The notes beneath the pieces were generated by a model. That model saw only the letters and a list, made by a program, of their open reading frames with translations, was not told where the DNA came from and searched no databases. A stretch of 64,000 bases of DNA from JAAYJT01 sp037445555 (GTDB taxonomy: Bacteria > Bacteroidota > Bacteroidia > Bacteroidales > JAAYJT01): the NCBI GenBank assembly GCA_037445555.1, contig JBBIKG010000007.1:45526-109525 (forward strand), given 5' to 3'. The position numbers were made by a program, and so were the translations under genes. Shown in pieces: positions 1 through 8,512 of the stretch. The number at the start of each line of letters is the position of its first letter. Within the stretch, counting starts at the first letter, position 1.

Positions 1-294
1 AATCTGATTAAGAATGCTGCATACGCCATTCATGACCAGCCTGAAGGCAAGATTGAAATCCGTTTTTATTCCACCCCGGGGCTAATTCATATTCACGTCA
101 GCGACAACGGAACGGGCATGGCACGGGAGCAGCAAGAACTTATTTTTACCCCCTATTTTACTACAAAAAGCAGTGGAATGGGACTTGGGCTGGCCATTGT
201 AAGAAATATAATCAAAAGCAACGGGGGTGAAATCAGTTTTGAATCTGAGCTGGGAAACGGAACAACATTTCATATCACTTTGCCGGTTCGGTAA
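1..294 (+). CDS. Sensor histidine kinase, C-terminal part (partial)
   Basis: The reading frame is open from the left edge and ends at a TAA at 292-294, so only the last 97 residues are seen. They form most of a GHKL ATP-binding domain: an N-box (NLIKNAAYAI, residues 1-10 of the fragment), a G1 box (DNGTGM, 35-40), an F box (FTPYFTTK, 49-56) and a G2 box (GMGLGL, 59-64). This order is that of HATPase_c in two-component sensor kinases, which autophosphorylate a histidine in the missing upstream part. The stop follows directly after the last strand of the domain, so no receiver or output domain is fused behind it. The signal sensed and the partner regulator lie outside the window. Confidence 0.9.
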   Translation, partial: NLIKNAAYAIHDQPEGKIEIRFYSTPGLIHIHVSDNGTGMAREQQELIFTPYFTTKSSGMGLGLAIVRNIIKSNGGEISFESELGNGTTFHITLPVR

Positions 295-369
295 TCCTTT
301 TCTGTTTCCCGAAAAGAATAACCATTTAAATTTTCCTAATTTTGGCCTTATTCAGCCCGCCAGCCACCC

Positions 370-1842
370 TTGAGTTCGATTAAACAACTTGCCGGACAAA
401 CTGCCATATACGGCTTGCCCACTATCCTCGGAAGGATACTGAATTACCTGCTCGTACCCCTCTACACCCGGGTGTTCAGCACGGCCGAATACGGCGTGGT
501 GACCGAACTGTATGCATACGTTGCATTCCTTTACGTTTTGCTTCTGTACGGCATGGAAACCGCTTTTTTCCGATTTGCGCAAACCGAAGATTCAAATAGA
601 GTATTTGGCACGGCACTCATTTCACTCAGCATAAGCAGTGCTTTTTTCATGGTTTTTACGGTTGTTTTCTCATCGCCTCTGGCCGGGGCAATGGGATACG
701 GAAGTCATCCCGAATATATTTGGTGGTTCGGGTTGATCCTTTCTTTTGATGCCCTCTGTGCCATTCCTTTTGCCAACCTCAGGCAGAAAGGCAATGCCAA
801 GCGATTTGCAATAATAAAATCAGTGAACATTGGCGTGAACATAGGGCTAAACCTCTTTTTTATCGTTCTGTGCCCAGTTTTGCTGAAAAACAGCAAATTG
901 GGCGAAGTAATCGGGTGGGTGTACTCGCCGGAAATAGGCGTGGGCTATATTTTTATCAGCAATCTGATAGCAAGCCTTGTGACGCTGCTGCTGCTCATTC
1001 CTGAGATGAGTAAGGTATGCCTGGCTTTCGACAGCAGATTGTGGAGGAAGATGTTTTCGTATGCATGGCCACTGCTTATTCTTGGGTTTGCCGGAATCAT
1101 CAATGAGACATTTGACCGTGTTATTCTTAAACACCTTCTGCCATCGCAGCCCAACCCTATGGGGCAACTGGGAATTTACGGCGCCTGTTACAAGATTTCA
1201 ATCCTGATGACCATTTTCATTCAAACTTTTAAGTATGCAGCCGAACCGTTCTTTTTTGACCAGATGAAGAAACAGGACGCCCCTCGCACCTACGCCACGG
1301 TGATGAACTATTTTGTGGCCGTGTGTGCATTCATCTTCCTGGCAATTATGTTGTTTATTGATATAGCACTCTATTTCGTAGGCCCTGATTTCAGATCCGG
1401 CGCACCGGTTATTCCCATCCTTTTGCTTGCGAATTTGTTCCTCGGCATATTCTACAACCTGACGGTTTGGTTTAAGATAACAGGCCACACACTATATGGG
1501 GCTATGGTTGCAGTGGCCGGGATGATAATTACCCTGGTCATGAACTTTGTGCTGGTTCCGGTGATGGGGTATATGGGAGCAGCCTGGGCCACGTTTATAT
1601 GCTATGCCTTCATGATGATTATTTCCTATATCATTGGCCGGCGATATTATCCTGTTCCATACAATATTCCAAGAATCGCCGGATACATTTTATCGGCAGT
1701 AGGGATGTATCAGCTAAGCAACCTGCTGCCCGACACTTACAAGGTGGCGGACTACGCTCTTCGGTTTCTGATGCTGGGAGCCTTTGCGCTGCTGGTGTTA
1801 TGGATTGAAAGAGGCCGAAAACTGGCGGCACCCAAGCTCTGA
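370..1842 (+). CDS. Polysaccharide/oligosaccharide flippase (MATE/Wzx-like)
   Basis: 490 residues, almost entirely hydrophobic, with about 12-14 predicted membrane helices. The opening segment with 'SIKQLAGQTAIYGLPTILGR' is the usual start of Bacteroidota polysaccharide biosynthesis/flippase proteins (MOP superfamily), which move lipid-linked glycans across the inner membrane. The start is a TTG at 370; no better ATG precedes the first helix. No glycosyltransferase genes adjoin it, so the substrate cannot be inferred. It is followed 56 bp later by dut on the same strand, which has its own promoter-like element. The family is secure; the transported glycan is unknown. Confidence 0.88.
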   Translation: MSSIKQLAGQTAIYGLPTILGRILNYLLVPLYTRVFSTAEYGVVTELYAYVAFLYVLLLYGMETAFFRFAQTEDSNRVFGTALISLSISSAFFMVFTVVFSSPLAGAMGYGSHPEYIWWFGLILSFDALCAIPFANLRQKGNAKRFAIIKSVNIGVNIGLNLFFIVLCPVLLKNSKLGEVIGWVYSPEIGVGYIFISNLIASLVTLLLLIPEMSKVCLAFDSRLWRKMFSYAWPLLILGFAGIINETFDRVILKHLLPSQPNPMGQLGIYGACYKISILMTIFIQTFKYAAEPFFFDQMKKQDAPRTYATVMNYFVAVCAFIFLAIMLFIDIALYFVGPDFRSGAPVIPILLLANLFLGIFYNLTVWFKITGHTLYGAMVAVAGMIITLVMNFVLVPVMGYMGAAWATFICYAFMMIISYIIGRRYYPVPYNIPRIAGYILSAVGMYQLSNLLPDTYKVADYALRFLMLGAFALLVLWIERGRKLAAPKL

Positions 1843-1873
1843 CATGCCGGAATGGTGATAGTGCTGAAATGAT

Positions 1874-1881
1874 TAATTTTG
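1874..1881 (+). promoter_or_regulatory. Bacteroidetes -7 element (TAATTTTG) before dut
   Basis: TAATTTTG fits the Bacteroidetes consensus TAnnTTTG and lies 17 nt before the ATG of dut, in the short gap after the flippase gene. I do not see a convincing -33 box. Confidence 0.5.
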
Positions 1882-1898
1882 CAAAAAATTGATCGTAC

Positions 1899-2333
1899 AT
1901 GGAAGTCAGGATTGTCAATATGTCGCCACACCCGTTGCCGTCTTATGAAACCTTACATGCTGCAGGGATGGATCTGAGAGCCTATCTTGACAGGCCCCTG
2001 GTGCTTGAACCACTCGGCAGAGCGCTTGTGCCGACAGGGCTATTCATCGAATTGCCGGAAGGGGCCGAGGCCCAGGTGCGCCCACGCAGTGGCCTTACAT
2101 TAACGAAAGGCATTACCGTGCTCAATACCCCCGGCACCATCGACAGCGACTACCGGGGGGAAATAAAAATCATCCTGATAAATCTTTCAAACGAGCCGGT
2201 TGCTATCAATGACGGCGACCGGGTGGCACAGATGGTCATAGCGCGCCATGAGAGAGCCTGCTGGAAGCAGGTGGATAAGCTTAACGATACGGGTCGAGGA
2301 GGCGGAGGATTCGGGCATACGGGCACAAGATGA
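1899..2333 (+). CDS. dut: dUTP diphosphatase (dUTPase)
   Basis: 144 residues, the normal length for a trimeric dUTPase. It hydrolyses dUTP to dUMP and pyrophosphate, keeping uracil out of DNA and supplying dUMP for thymidylate synthesis. The conserved motifs are visible in order: motif 1 near AGMDLRAYL, motif 2 RPRSGL, motif 3 with the catalytic Asp and ring-stacking Tyr in NTPGTIDSDYRGE, motif 4 GDRVAQMVI, and the glycine-rich C-terminal arm motif 5 GRGGGGFGHTG, which closes over the substrate. It is cytoplasmic. It sits between a flippase and a TPR lipoprotein, as often seen in Bacteroidota, without an obvious functional link. Confidence 0.97.
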   Translation: MEVRIVNMSPHPLPSYETLHAAGMDLRAYLDRPLVLEPLGRALVPTGLFIELPEGAEAQVRPRSGLTLTKGITVLNTPGTIDSDYRGEIKIILINLSNEPVAINDGDRVAQMVIARHERACWKQVDKLNDTGRGGGGFGHTGTR

Positions 2334-2417
2334 CCGGCCCTCTGAATTGCCGGGAATCTGCAAAAAACAATAACCCGATCAATTAGTTGTTAGAACTTAA
2401 ATCTTGAGCCTGAATAT

Positions 2418-4160
2418 ATGAAGCTGATCAAATATATGGCAATGGCCTGGATGCTGGTTTCGATGGCGCAATGCACGCCGGCAAATGAGGTAGCCGCTGC
2501 ACGGGCCGCACAACCGGCGACTCAGGCAGAAACCGTGCAGGAAGATCGGAGGGTTACCTCTATGTTTATTGATGCACAAAAAGAAAAACTATTGGGCAAT
2601 TATGGAAAAGCGATGGAACTTTTCCAGAAAAGTATTTTAAGGGACTCGAGACATGCTCCCTCATATTACGAAATGGCTCGCATACTCCAGATACAGCTCA
2701 ACCTTTCAGAGGCAGTGAAAATGGCCAAAAAGGCAACTGAAATTGATCCCGATAATGAATGGTATACACTCCTGCTGGCACAGCTGTATCAGGCCACCGG
2801 ACAAAATGCCCTGGCTACCCAATGCTTTATAACCCTGCAACAAAAGCATCCGGCCAATCTGACTTACAGCTATGAGCTGGCCAATATCTACATGAAAATG
2901 AACCGGTATGCCAGCGCCATTGAGGTGATGAACAAAATTGAATCACAGATTGGTATATCAGAAGAAATAAGTTTGCAAAAACAAAAGCTCTACATCCTGT
3001 CTAACAACCTGAAGGACGCCATTGCTGAAACTGAAAAACTTTCGGCTGCTTTCCCGCGTGAGAGCCAGTATTACAACATGCTGGCAGAGTTACACCTTTC
3101 GAACAATGAGCCGGCCAAAGCACTCAGCTATTATAATAAAGTCCTTGAAATGGATCCGGGCAATCCATATATCCGAATCTCGCTTGCTGAGTTTTACTGG
3201 AAAACACAAAAACCTGAGCAAGCTTATCAGGAACTATTGAAGGGTTTTGAAAATCCCAGACTTGATGTGGATTCAAAAGTGAGGGTACTAGTGGCATTCT
3301 ACAATATCAACCAGCCGAATGAAGACGAAAAAGTGAAGCTTACCCGTTTGTCTGAAATATTGGGACGGGTTCATCCTGAAGACGTCAATGCACAGGATTT
3401 AATTGCATACATAAGTCTTCGCGACAACAGGTATCAGGAAGCCAGAGAGCTATATAAAAAAATAACGAAGCTTGATAAAAATCGTTATCCTGCATGGGAG
3501 AGCCTTATGAGGCTTAACCTGCATCTAGGCATGTTTGACAGCCTTGCTTCTGATAGCCGCAAAGCCATTGAGCTGTTTCCGCTTCAGCCTATGCCCTATT
3601 ATTTTGCCGGTATCAGCGCTTATCAGCGCGAGAGCTATAACGAAGCCATCAGTTTATTCAATTCGGGCAAGGATTTGGTGGTTGACGACAATGAACTTGC
3701 TTCGGAATTCTATATGTACCTGGGTGATTCTTACCACCGAACACAAAACTATCAGTCAGCCGATCTGGCATATGAAACCTCTCTTAGCTTCAACCCCGAC
3801 AATGCGTATGTGTTGAATAACTTCAGCTATTATCTGTCGTTACGCAAAACGAGGCTTGATGACGCTGAACGGATGGCCAGACGTGCCAATGAACTTTCGC
3901 CGGATAATAAGTACTACCTCGACACCTATGGCTGGGTTATGTATCAAAAAGGCAACTATATTGAGGCGCAGAAATGGATCAGGAGATCGCTGGACCTTGA
4001 TGACAAACCGAACGCCGAAGTGCTTGAACATTACGGCGATGTGTTATTCAGGCTCGGGAAAACCGATGAAGCTCTCGATTACTGGGAAAAGGCCATCGAG
4101 GTTGGCGGGGGCAGTGATTTGCTGGAAAAGAAAATTAAAGACAGGATGATCTATGAATAG
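2418..4160 (+). CDS. TPR-repeat lipoprotein
   Basis: 580 residues. A signal peptide ends in a lipobox-like MAQC, with the Cys at about residue 19, so it is probably lipidated and anchored in the outer membrane or periplasm. The rest is a long array of tetratricopeptide repeats: 34-residue units with the W/L-G-Y-A-F-A-P pattern, for example around 'YGKAMELFQKSILRDSRHAP' and 'NYIEAQKWIRRSLDLDDKPN'. TPR arrays are protein-binding scaffolds; no catalytic domain is present. The stop codon overlaps the next gene (DUF4292) by 8 bp, so the two are translationally coupled and likely act together in the envelope. The binding partner is unknown. Confidence 0.88.
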   Translation: MKLIKYMAMAWMLVSMAQCTPANEVAAARAAQPATQAETVQEDRRVTSMFIDAQKEKLLGNYGKAMELFQKSILRDSRHAPSYYEMARILQIQLNLSEAVKMAKKATEIDPDNEWYTLLLAQLYQATGQNALATQCFITLQQKHPANLTYSYELANIYMKMNRYASAIEVMNKIESQIGISEEISLQKQKLYILSNNLKDAIAETEKLSAAFPRESQYYNMLAELHLSNNEPAKALSYYNKVLEMDPGNPYIRISLAEFYWKTQKPEQAYQELLKGFENPRLDVDSKVRVLVAFYNINQPNEDEKVKLTRLSEILGRVHPEDVNAQDLIAYISLRDNRYQEARELYKKITKLDKNRYPAWESLMRLNLHLGMFDSLASDSRKAIELFPLQPMPYYFAGISAYQRESYNEAISLFNSGKDLVVDDNELASEFYMYLGDSYHRTQNYQSADLAYETSLSFNPDNAYVLNNFSYYLSLRKTRLDDAERMARRANELSPDNKYYLDTYGWVMYQKGNYIEAQKWIRRSLDLDDKPNAEVLEHYGDVLFRLGKTDEALDYWEKAIEVGGGSDLLEKKIKDRMIYE

Positions 4161-5031
4161 AATTGCCTCCGGCACACTCCAATCCACTGAATTCTATTTG
4201 TTAACTGCGGGTAAAATCTTTTTACTTTCGGTTGTTTCACTGGTGCTTTTGGGGGCCTGCTCATCGAGTCGCGGCATCGCAAAAAGCACTCTGGCCGAAA
4301 CGAGTGTTGAGCACCTTTTTGGACTCATGAAAGCCAACCAGGTTTCATGCACAACCCTCACCGCGAGCTTTTCATCTGAATACCGCACCGGAAAAACAAC
4401 ATACACTTTCAATGGACAGATGCGTTTTCTGAAAGACAGCATGGTGTGGATAAGCCTTTCACCGGGGCTGGGTATCGAGGCCGTTAGGGCAATCATCAGC
4501 AGCGATTCGCTCAAAGGCATCAACCGGCTACAGAATACTTATATTGCTGCCCCTGTGGGATATCTTGCCGAAGTCCTGCATCCGGCATTGAGCTTTGATT
4601 TGCTGCAGGCTATGCTGCTCGGAAACGACCTTAGCTTGCCCGAGCACGGTTGCTTCAGCGCTTCGATCGATAAAAAGCAGTATAAACTTACCGCCACCAA
4701 TCGCCGGATCAAGAAAATGACCAAAGGCGACACAGAAATTACCACTATCTCATCGCAGCAGATATGGCTTGATCCGGAAACCCACAGGATAAAACGGGTG
4801 GTAATACGGGACAAGAAAGACAAAGGTGAGGTGGTTGCCGAAGCCAGTTACAGCAACTTTACTTTACTGGGCCAGTCCTGGTTCCCCGTACAACAAAAAC
4901 TTTTGTTTGAAGGCAAGAACACAAAAATACGGATCTGGATTACGTTCAGCCGGCTTGATCAGCCCGCATCGCTGAGCTTTCCGTTCAGTATCCCCGCCAA
5001 TTACAGCCCGGCCCTAAAACTAATGCAATAA
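4153..5031 (+). CDS. DUF4292 lipoprotein (LolA/LolB-like fold)
   Basis: 292 residues. An N-terminal hydrophobic segment ends in LLGACSSSRG, a clear lipobox with the Cys near residue 36, so it is a predicted lipoprotein. The remainder is beta-rich with the pattern of DUF4292, a Bacteroidota family resembling the LolA/LolB lipoprotein-carrier fold: 'FNGQMRFLKDSMVWISLSP' followed by a second half 'TISSQQIWLDPETHRIKRVV'. It may bind lipid or lipoproteins in the periplasm, but that is inference from the fold. It overlaps the upstream TPR gene by 8 bp and the downstream EnvC-like gene by 1 bp, giving a tightly coupled envelope trio. Confidence 0.82.
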   Translation: MNRIASGTLQSTEFYLLTAGKIFLLSVVSLVLLGACSSSRGIAKSTLAETSVEHLFGLMKANQVSCTTLTASFSSEYRTGKTTYTFNGQMRFLKDSMVWISLSPGLGIEAVRAIISSDSLKGINRLQNTYIAAPVGYLAEVLHPALSFDLLQAMLLGNDLSLPEHGCFSASIDKKQYKLTATNRRIKKMTKGDTEITTISSQQIWLDPETHRIKRVVIRDKKDKGEVVAEASYSNFTLLGQSWFPVQQKLLFEGKNTKIRIWITFSRLDQPASLSFPFSIPANYSPALKLMQ

Positions 5032-6293
5032 TGATTTCGCCTTTTCCTATCGGCGTGCAGCAATGCATTAAATCAGTACTCTGGGTACTCTTTTTTCTGG
5101 CAATACCTGAAGGCCTCTTGGGGCAATCCGAAAAAGACAATCTGATACGCAACCGCCGGGAGGTTGAGAAAGAGATAGAGCTTACCAGCCAGTTGCTTAC
5201 CGAAACGCGGAAGAACCGCACAACATCACTCAACGAACTGATGCTGTTAACCAGGCAAATCGGCAGGCGTAATTCTCTCATTGGGCTGATAAACGACGAA
5301 ACTAAAGAAATTGACAATAAAATCAGGCGTATTAACGATACGGTACAACGTTTGTCGAGCCAGCTCAAAACACTAAAGGCCGAGTATGGACGGATGATCT
5401 ATGCCATCAGCAAACAGCAGAATGCCACAGGTAAACTTATGTTCATTTTTGCCGCACGCGATTTCAATCAGGCCTATAATCGAATTAAATATTTTCAACA
5501 ATACGGTACCTACCGGAAACTGCAGGCTCAGAAAATCACCGCCACCCAGAATAATCTGACTATCCAGCTGCAGAAACTTGACTCGGAAAAGGTTCAGAAA
5601 CTAGCCCTCCTCATTTCGGTTGAAAAAGAAAAACGAATGCTGGCAACAGAGCAGGAATTGAAAAATCAAACTGTAAAGACCTTATCGCAGAAGGAAAAAG
5701 ATCTTGTTAAATCGCTAAGGGAAAGCGAAATAGCGTTGCGAAAGCTACAAAAGGCCATCGAAGAGATAGTAGCCGCCGAGATGCAAAAGACGGCAGAATC
5801 GGCGAAGCAAAAGGGCGAAAAAACCCCCGAGGGGTTTGCCCTGACTCCGGAAGAACTCATTTTATCAGGAAATTTTGCCGCAAACAAAGGAAAGCTGCCC
5901 TGGCCGGCCGAGAGGGGAATTATCACCGGGTCGTTTGGCGAACATCAGCACCCTGTGCTTAGCCATATAAAAACCCAAAACAACGGAATCGATATCACCA
6001 CCAGTAAAGGTGCAGCAGCCAGGGCGGTGTTTGACGGCGTTGTGACCAACGTCCTCACCATCCCCAGCCTTAATAATGTTGTAATCATAAAACACGGGGA
6101 TTTTCTTACTGTGTATGCAAATCTCGATCAGGTGCTGGTTTCGAAAGGCGACAGAGTAACCATAAAGCAACCGGTAGGCATTATCCACTTCGACGAAGAA
6201 CAGGCAAGAAGCAAACTGAATTTTCAAATTTGGAAAGGGAAAGAACTTCTTGATCCCGAATTGTGGATTGCGCGCACCCTGGCTGCTTCCTGA
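5031..6293 (+). CDS. EnvC-like murein hydrolase activator (LytM/M23 domain)
   Basis: 420 residues: a signal peptide (cleaved about residue 26), two long coiled-coil stretches (about 30-110 and 150-245), and a C-terminal LytM/M23 domain (about 290-415). The domain lacks the metal ligands of active M23 endopeptidases. The usual HxGxD is NNGID, and the terminal HxH is replaced in LNFQIW. This matches EnvC-type factors, which do not cut peptidoglycan themselves but activate amidases at the division septum. The ATG overlaps the preceding stop (TAATGA), so it is translated with the DUF4292 and TPR genes. Family is secure; the amidase partner is not in the window. Confidence 0.9.
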   Translation: MISPFPIGVQQCIKSVLWVLFFLAIPEGLLGQSEKDNLIRNRREVEKEIELTSQLLTETRKNRTTSLNELMLLTRQIGRRNSLIGLINDETKEIDNKIRRINDTVQRLSSQLKTLKAEYGRMIYAISKQQNATGKLMFIFAARDFNQAYNRIKYFQQYGTYRKLQAQKITATQNNLTIQLQKLDSEKVQKLALLISVEKEKRMLATEQELKNQTVKTLSQKEKDLVKSLRESEIALRKLQKAIEEIVAAEMQKTAESAKQKGEKTPEGFALTPEELILSGNFAANKGKLPWPAERGIITGSFGEHQHPVLSHIKTQNNGIDITTSKGAAARAVFDGVVTNVLTIPSLNNVVIIKHGDFLTVYANLDQVLVSKGDRVTIKQPVGIIHFDEEQARSKLNFQIWKGKELLDPELWIARTLAAS

Positions 6294-6355
6294 GGCAGGA
6301 GCCCTTATGGCACAAAGTTTTCGATGTGCAGGCGTACTTTGCAATCAAAATACAG

Positions 6356-6363
6356 TATTTTTG
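6356..6363 (+). promoter_or_regulatory. Bacteroidetes -7 element (TATTTTTG) before tatA
   Basis: TATTTTTG lies 16 nt before the tatA ATG and matches TAnnTTTG. A TTTG at 6338-6341 is nearby but closer than the usual -33 spacing. Confidence 0.45.
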
Positions 6364-6379
6364 TAAAAAAACTGTTACG

Positions 6380-6568
6380 ATGAACGGATTAATAATTTTA
6401 GGCATGGTCGGAATTTGGCAGATTCTGGTCATTGTGCTTATTGTACTTCTGCTTTTTGGCGGGAAAAAAATACCCGAACTCATGCGAGGACTTGGGCGGG
6501 GTATTCGTGAGTTTAAGGATGGCATGAGCGGGGAAGAGGGAAAAAAAGACCCCGAAGCTAAATCATAA
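6380..6568 (+). CDS. tatA: Sec-independent protein translocase TatA/E
   Basis: 62 residues, the typical size of a small TatA. There is one N-terminal membrane helix (about 3-24), then FGGKKIPELMRGLGRGIREF, the hinge and amphipathic helix that define TatA/TatE, and a short acidic/lysine tail. TatA oligomers form the passage for folded proteins carrying twin-arginine signals. The iron-sulfur protein at 26.6 kb has such a signal, so this system should be functional in the cell. The ATG at 6380 was chosen because it starts directly before the membrane helix; an upstream in-frame extension overlaps the previous gene and is not plausible. tatC is not in the window. Confidence 0.93.
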   Translation: MNGLIILGMVGIWQILVIVLIVLLLFGGKKIPELMRGLGRGIREFKDGMSGEEGKKDPEAKS

Positions 6569-6759
6569 TGACGAAGGCCTTTCCTGGGTTTCCTTCTGCA
6601 GGACTCCAGATAAGGAGCCATTCCGTTCCTGCCGAAACTGCCGGAGGTAATCTTCAGCCAAATGGCTTCAGAATGTTTAACGAGTGTACTGTGACAGCAC
6701 TGATTTTTTAGTCGGTGCGGTATTCTTAATTGGAGTCCAAATTGTTGTTTATTAAGTTT

Positions 6760-8481
6760 ATGCAAAAAATATTTATAATACTATTGCTGCTTGCCTCGAT
6801 GGGGTTGATAGCACAGGAGGTGGTTCCCGTCGACGACAGTCTGCTTTATACGGATGAGTTATACCAGGGTGATTCAATAAGTGTAGGCGATACCCTTAAC
6901 CGCCGCGATTTTCTGCAAACAGGCCCGATACTCGATATGCTCGACAGCCTCTACAGATCTTCATTATTCGGAGGAAACGGCGGCGAGGTGATTTATCACA
7001 AAAACAAATATGGTTACGCCCCCGACTTTGTTCCAGTGTATTCGGACTCAGTACATTTTGAACGCATGGCACACCTCAACCGGCACACTCCAATCGAGCT
7101 TTCATACAATTGGCAGGTGAAAGAGTTTATTGATTTGTACGGGGTTCGGCGGCGCAACCTTACCAGCCGCGTTCTTGGCCTGAGCGATCTGTATTTTCCT
7201 TTGTTCGAAGAGCACCTCGACCGGCTTGGGCTTCCTCTTGAGCTGAAATACCTGGCAATTGTCGAGTCGGCATTGATTCCCACGGCGCGCTCGCGAGCCG
7301 GCGCTACCGGATTATGGCAGTTCATGTACGGAACAGGCAAGATGTATAACCTGCAGGTTACGTCACTGGTCGACGACCGCAGCGACCCGTACAAATCAAC
7401 GGTGGCTGCTGCTGAACACCTTCGCGATCTGTACAATATCTACAACGACTGGTTGCTTGCTTTGGCCGCCTACAACAGCGGGCCGGGCAATGTGAATCGG
7501 GCGATCAGGCGGTCGGGCGGAAAAACCAGCTTCTGGGAGATAAGCCCGTTTCTGCCCAGGGAGACCAGGGGATATGTGCCTGCATTTATCGCGGTCACCT
7601 ACATCATGAGCCATCCCGAAGAATACAACCTCTACCCGGTAAAGCCGGAATTTTTGTATTATGAGATTGATACTGTTGCTATAAAAGATGTACTCTCTTT
7701 CGATCAGTTGGCTGATATACTCAAAATCCCCGTTGACCAACTGAAGTTTCTCAACCCCTCGTTCAGGCAGGGAATCATACCGGCTTCGGCAGAAAAGAAG
7801 TACTTTTTACGACTGCCCCAGCAATACATAGGAGATTTTATTGAGAAAGAAAAAGACCTGTATTCATACACTGCCGAGCGGAGCCAGCAGCGTGAGCAGC
7901 TGCTTGCACAGGTGAAGCAGATGAAAGAGCAGCAATATCACAGGGTGCGTAAAGGCGAAACCCTCGGTTCCATTGCAAGAATATATCACTGCTCGGTAAA
8001 CGACCTAAAGCGCTGGAACAACCTGAAAAGCACCTCTCTGGCAATAGGACAACGCCTGATGGTGCAGGCCGGGCCAGGCTATAAGCCTCCGGTAGCCACC
8101 AAAGCTAACATAAGCAGCAAGCCATCACCGACCGGGGTACATGTAGTGAAAAGCGGTGAAACCCTTGGCGAAATAGCCGCGCTTTACAAAATCTCTGTAG
8201 CCGAACTGAAAAAACTCAACAACCTTAACACCGATTTTTTGCAGGTAAATCAAAAACTTAAAGTGACAGGCGAAGCTGCACCAGCCGCCCAGGTAGCAAC
8301 CACAATCCAGGCGGGGAAGCAGAAATTTATTTTTTACACTGTTCAGAAAGGCGACACACTGTGGGAAATAGCCAACAAGCACAAAGGGGTAACCGTTGAG
8401 CAAATTAGAAAGTGGAATAATTTTGGAATAAAAAGTACGTTGCAACCCGGGCAAAAAATCATTGTTGGCGTGAGCGGATGA
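6760..8481 (+). CDS. MltD-like membrane/secreted lytic transglycosylase with three LysM domains
   Basis: 573 residues from the ATG at 6760, which begins a clean signal peptide ending near LIAQ; a TTG 30 bp upstream would only add a charged leader. An SLT domain (about 140-290) has the catalytic Glu in LAIVESALIP, followed by GATGLWQF and AAYNSGPGNVNRAI. Three LysM peptidoglycan-binding repeats follow, each starting near a (K)GETLG/GDTLWEIA motif: about 395-440, 460-505 and 530-573. The enzyme cleaves the MurNAc-GlcNAc bond of murein, leaving 1,6-anhydro ends, during wall remodelling in the periplasm. It sits just after tatA and the EnvC-like gene. Confidence 0.94.
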   Translation: MQKIFIILLLLASMGLIAQEVVPVDDSLLYTDELYQGDSISVGDTLNRRDFLQTGPILDMLDSLYRSSLFGGNGGEVIYHKNKYGYAPDFVPVYSDSVHFERMAHLNRHTPIELSYNWQVKEFIDLYGVRRRNLTSRVLGLSDLYFPLFEEHLDRLGLPLELKYLAIVESALIPTARSRAGATGLWQFMYGTGKMYNLQVTSLVDDRSDPYKSTVAAAEHLRDLYNIYNDWLLALAAYNSGPGNVNRAIRRSGGKTSFWEISPFLPRETRGYVPAFIAVTYIMSHPEEYNLYPVKPEFLYYEIDTVAIKDVLSFDQLADILKIPVDQLKFLNPSFRQGIIPASAEKKYFLRLPQQYIGDFIEKEKDLYSYTAERSQQREQLLAQVKQMKEQQYHRVRKGETLGSIARIYHCSVNDLKRWNNLKSTSLAIGQRLMVQAGPGYKPPVATKANISSKPSPTGVHVVKSGETLGEIAALYKISVAELKKLNNLNTDFLQVNQKLKVTGEAAPAAQVATTIQAGKQKFIFYTVQKGDTLWEIANKHKGVTVEQIRKWNNFGIKSTLQPGQKIIVGVSG

Positions 8482-8512
8482 TTCAATTAGTGTATTCACA
8501 AAACGCAATCCT

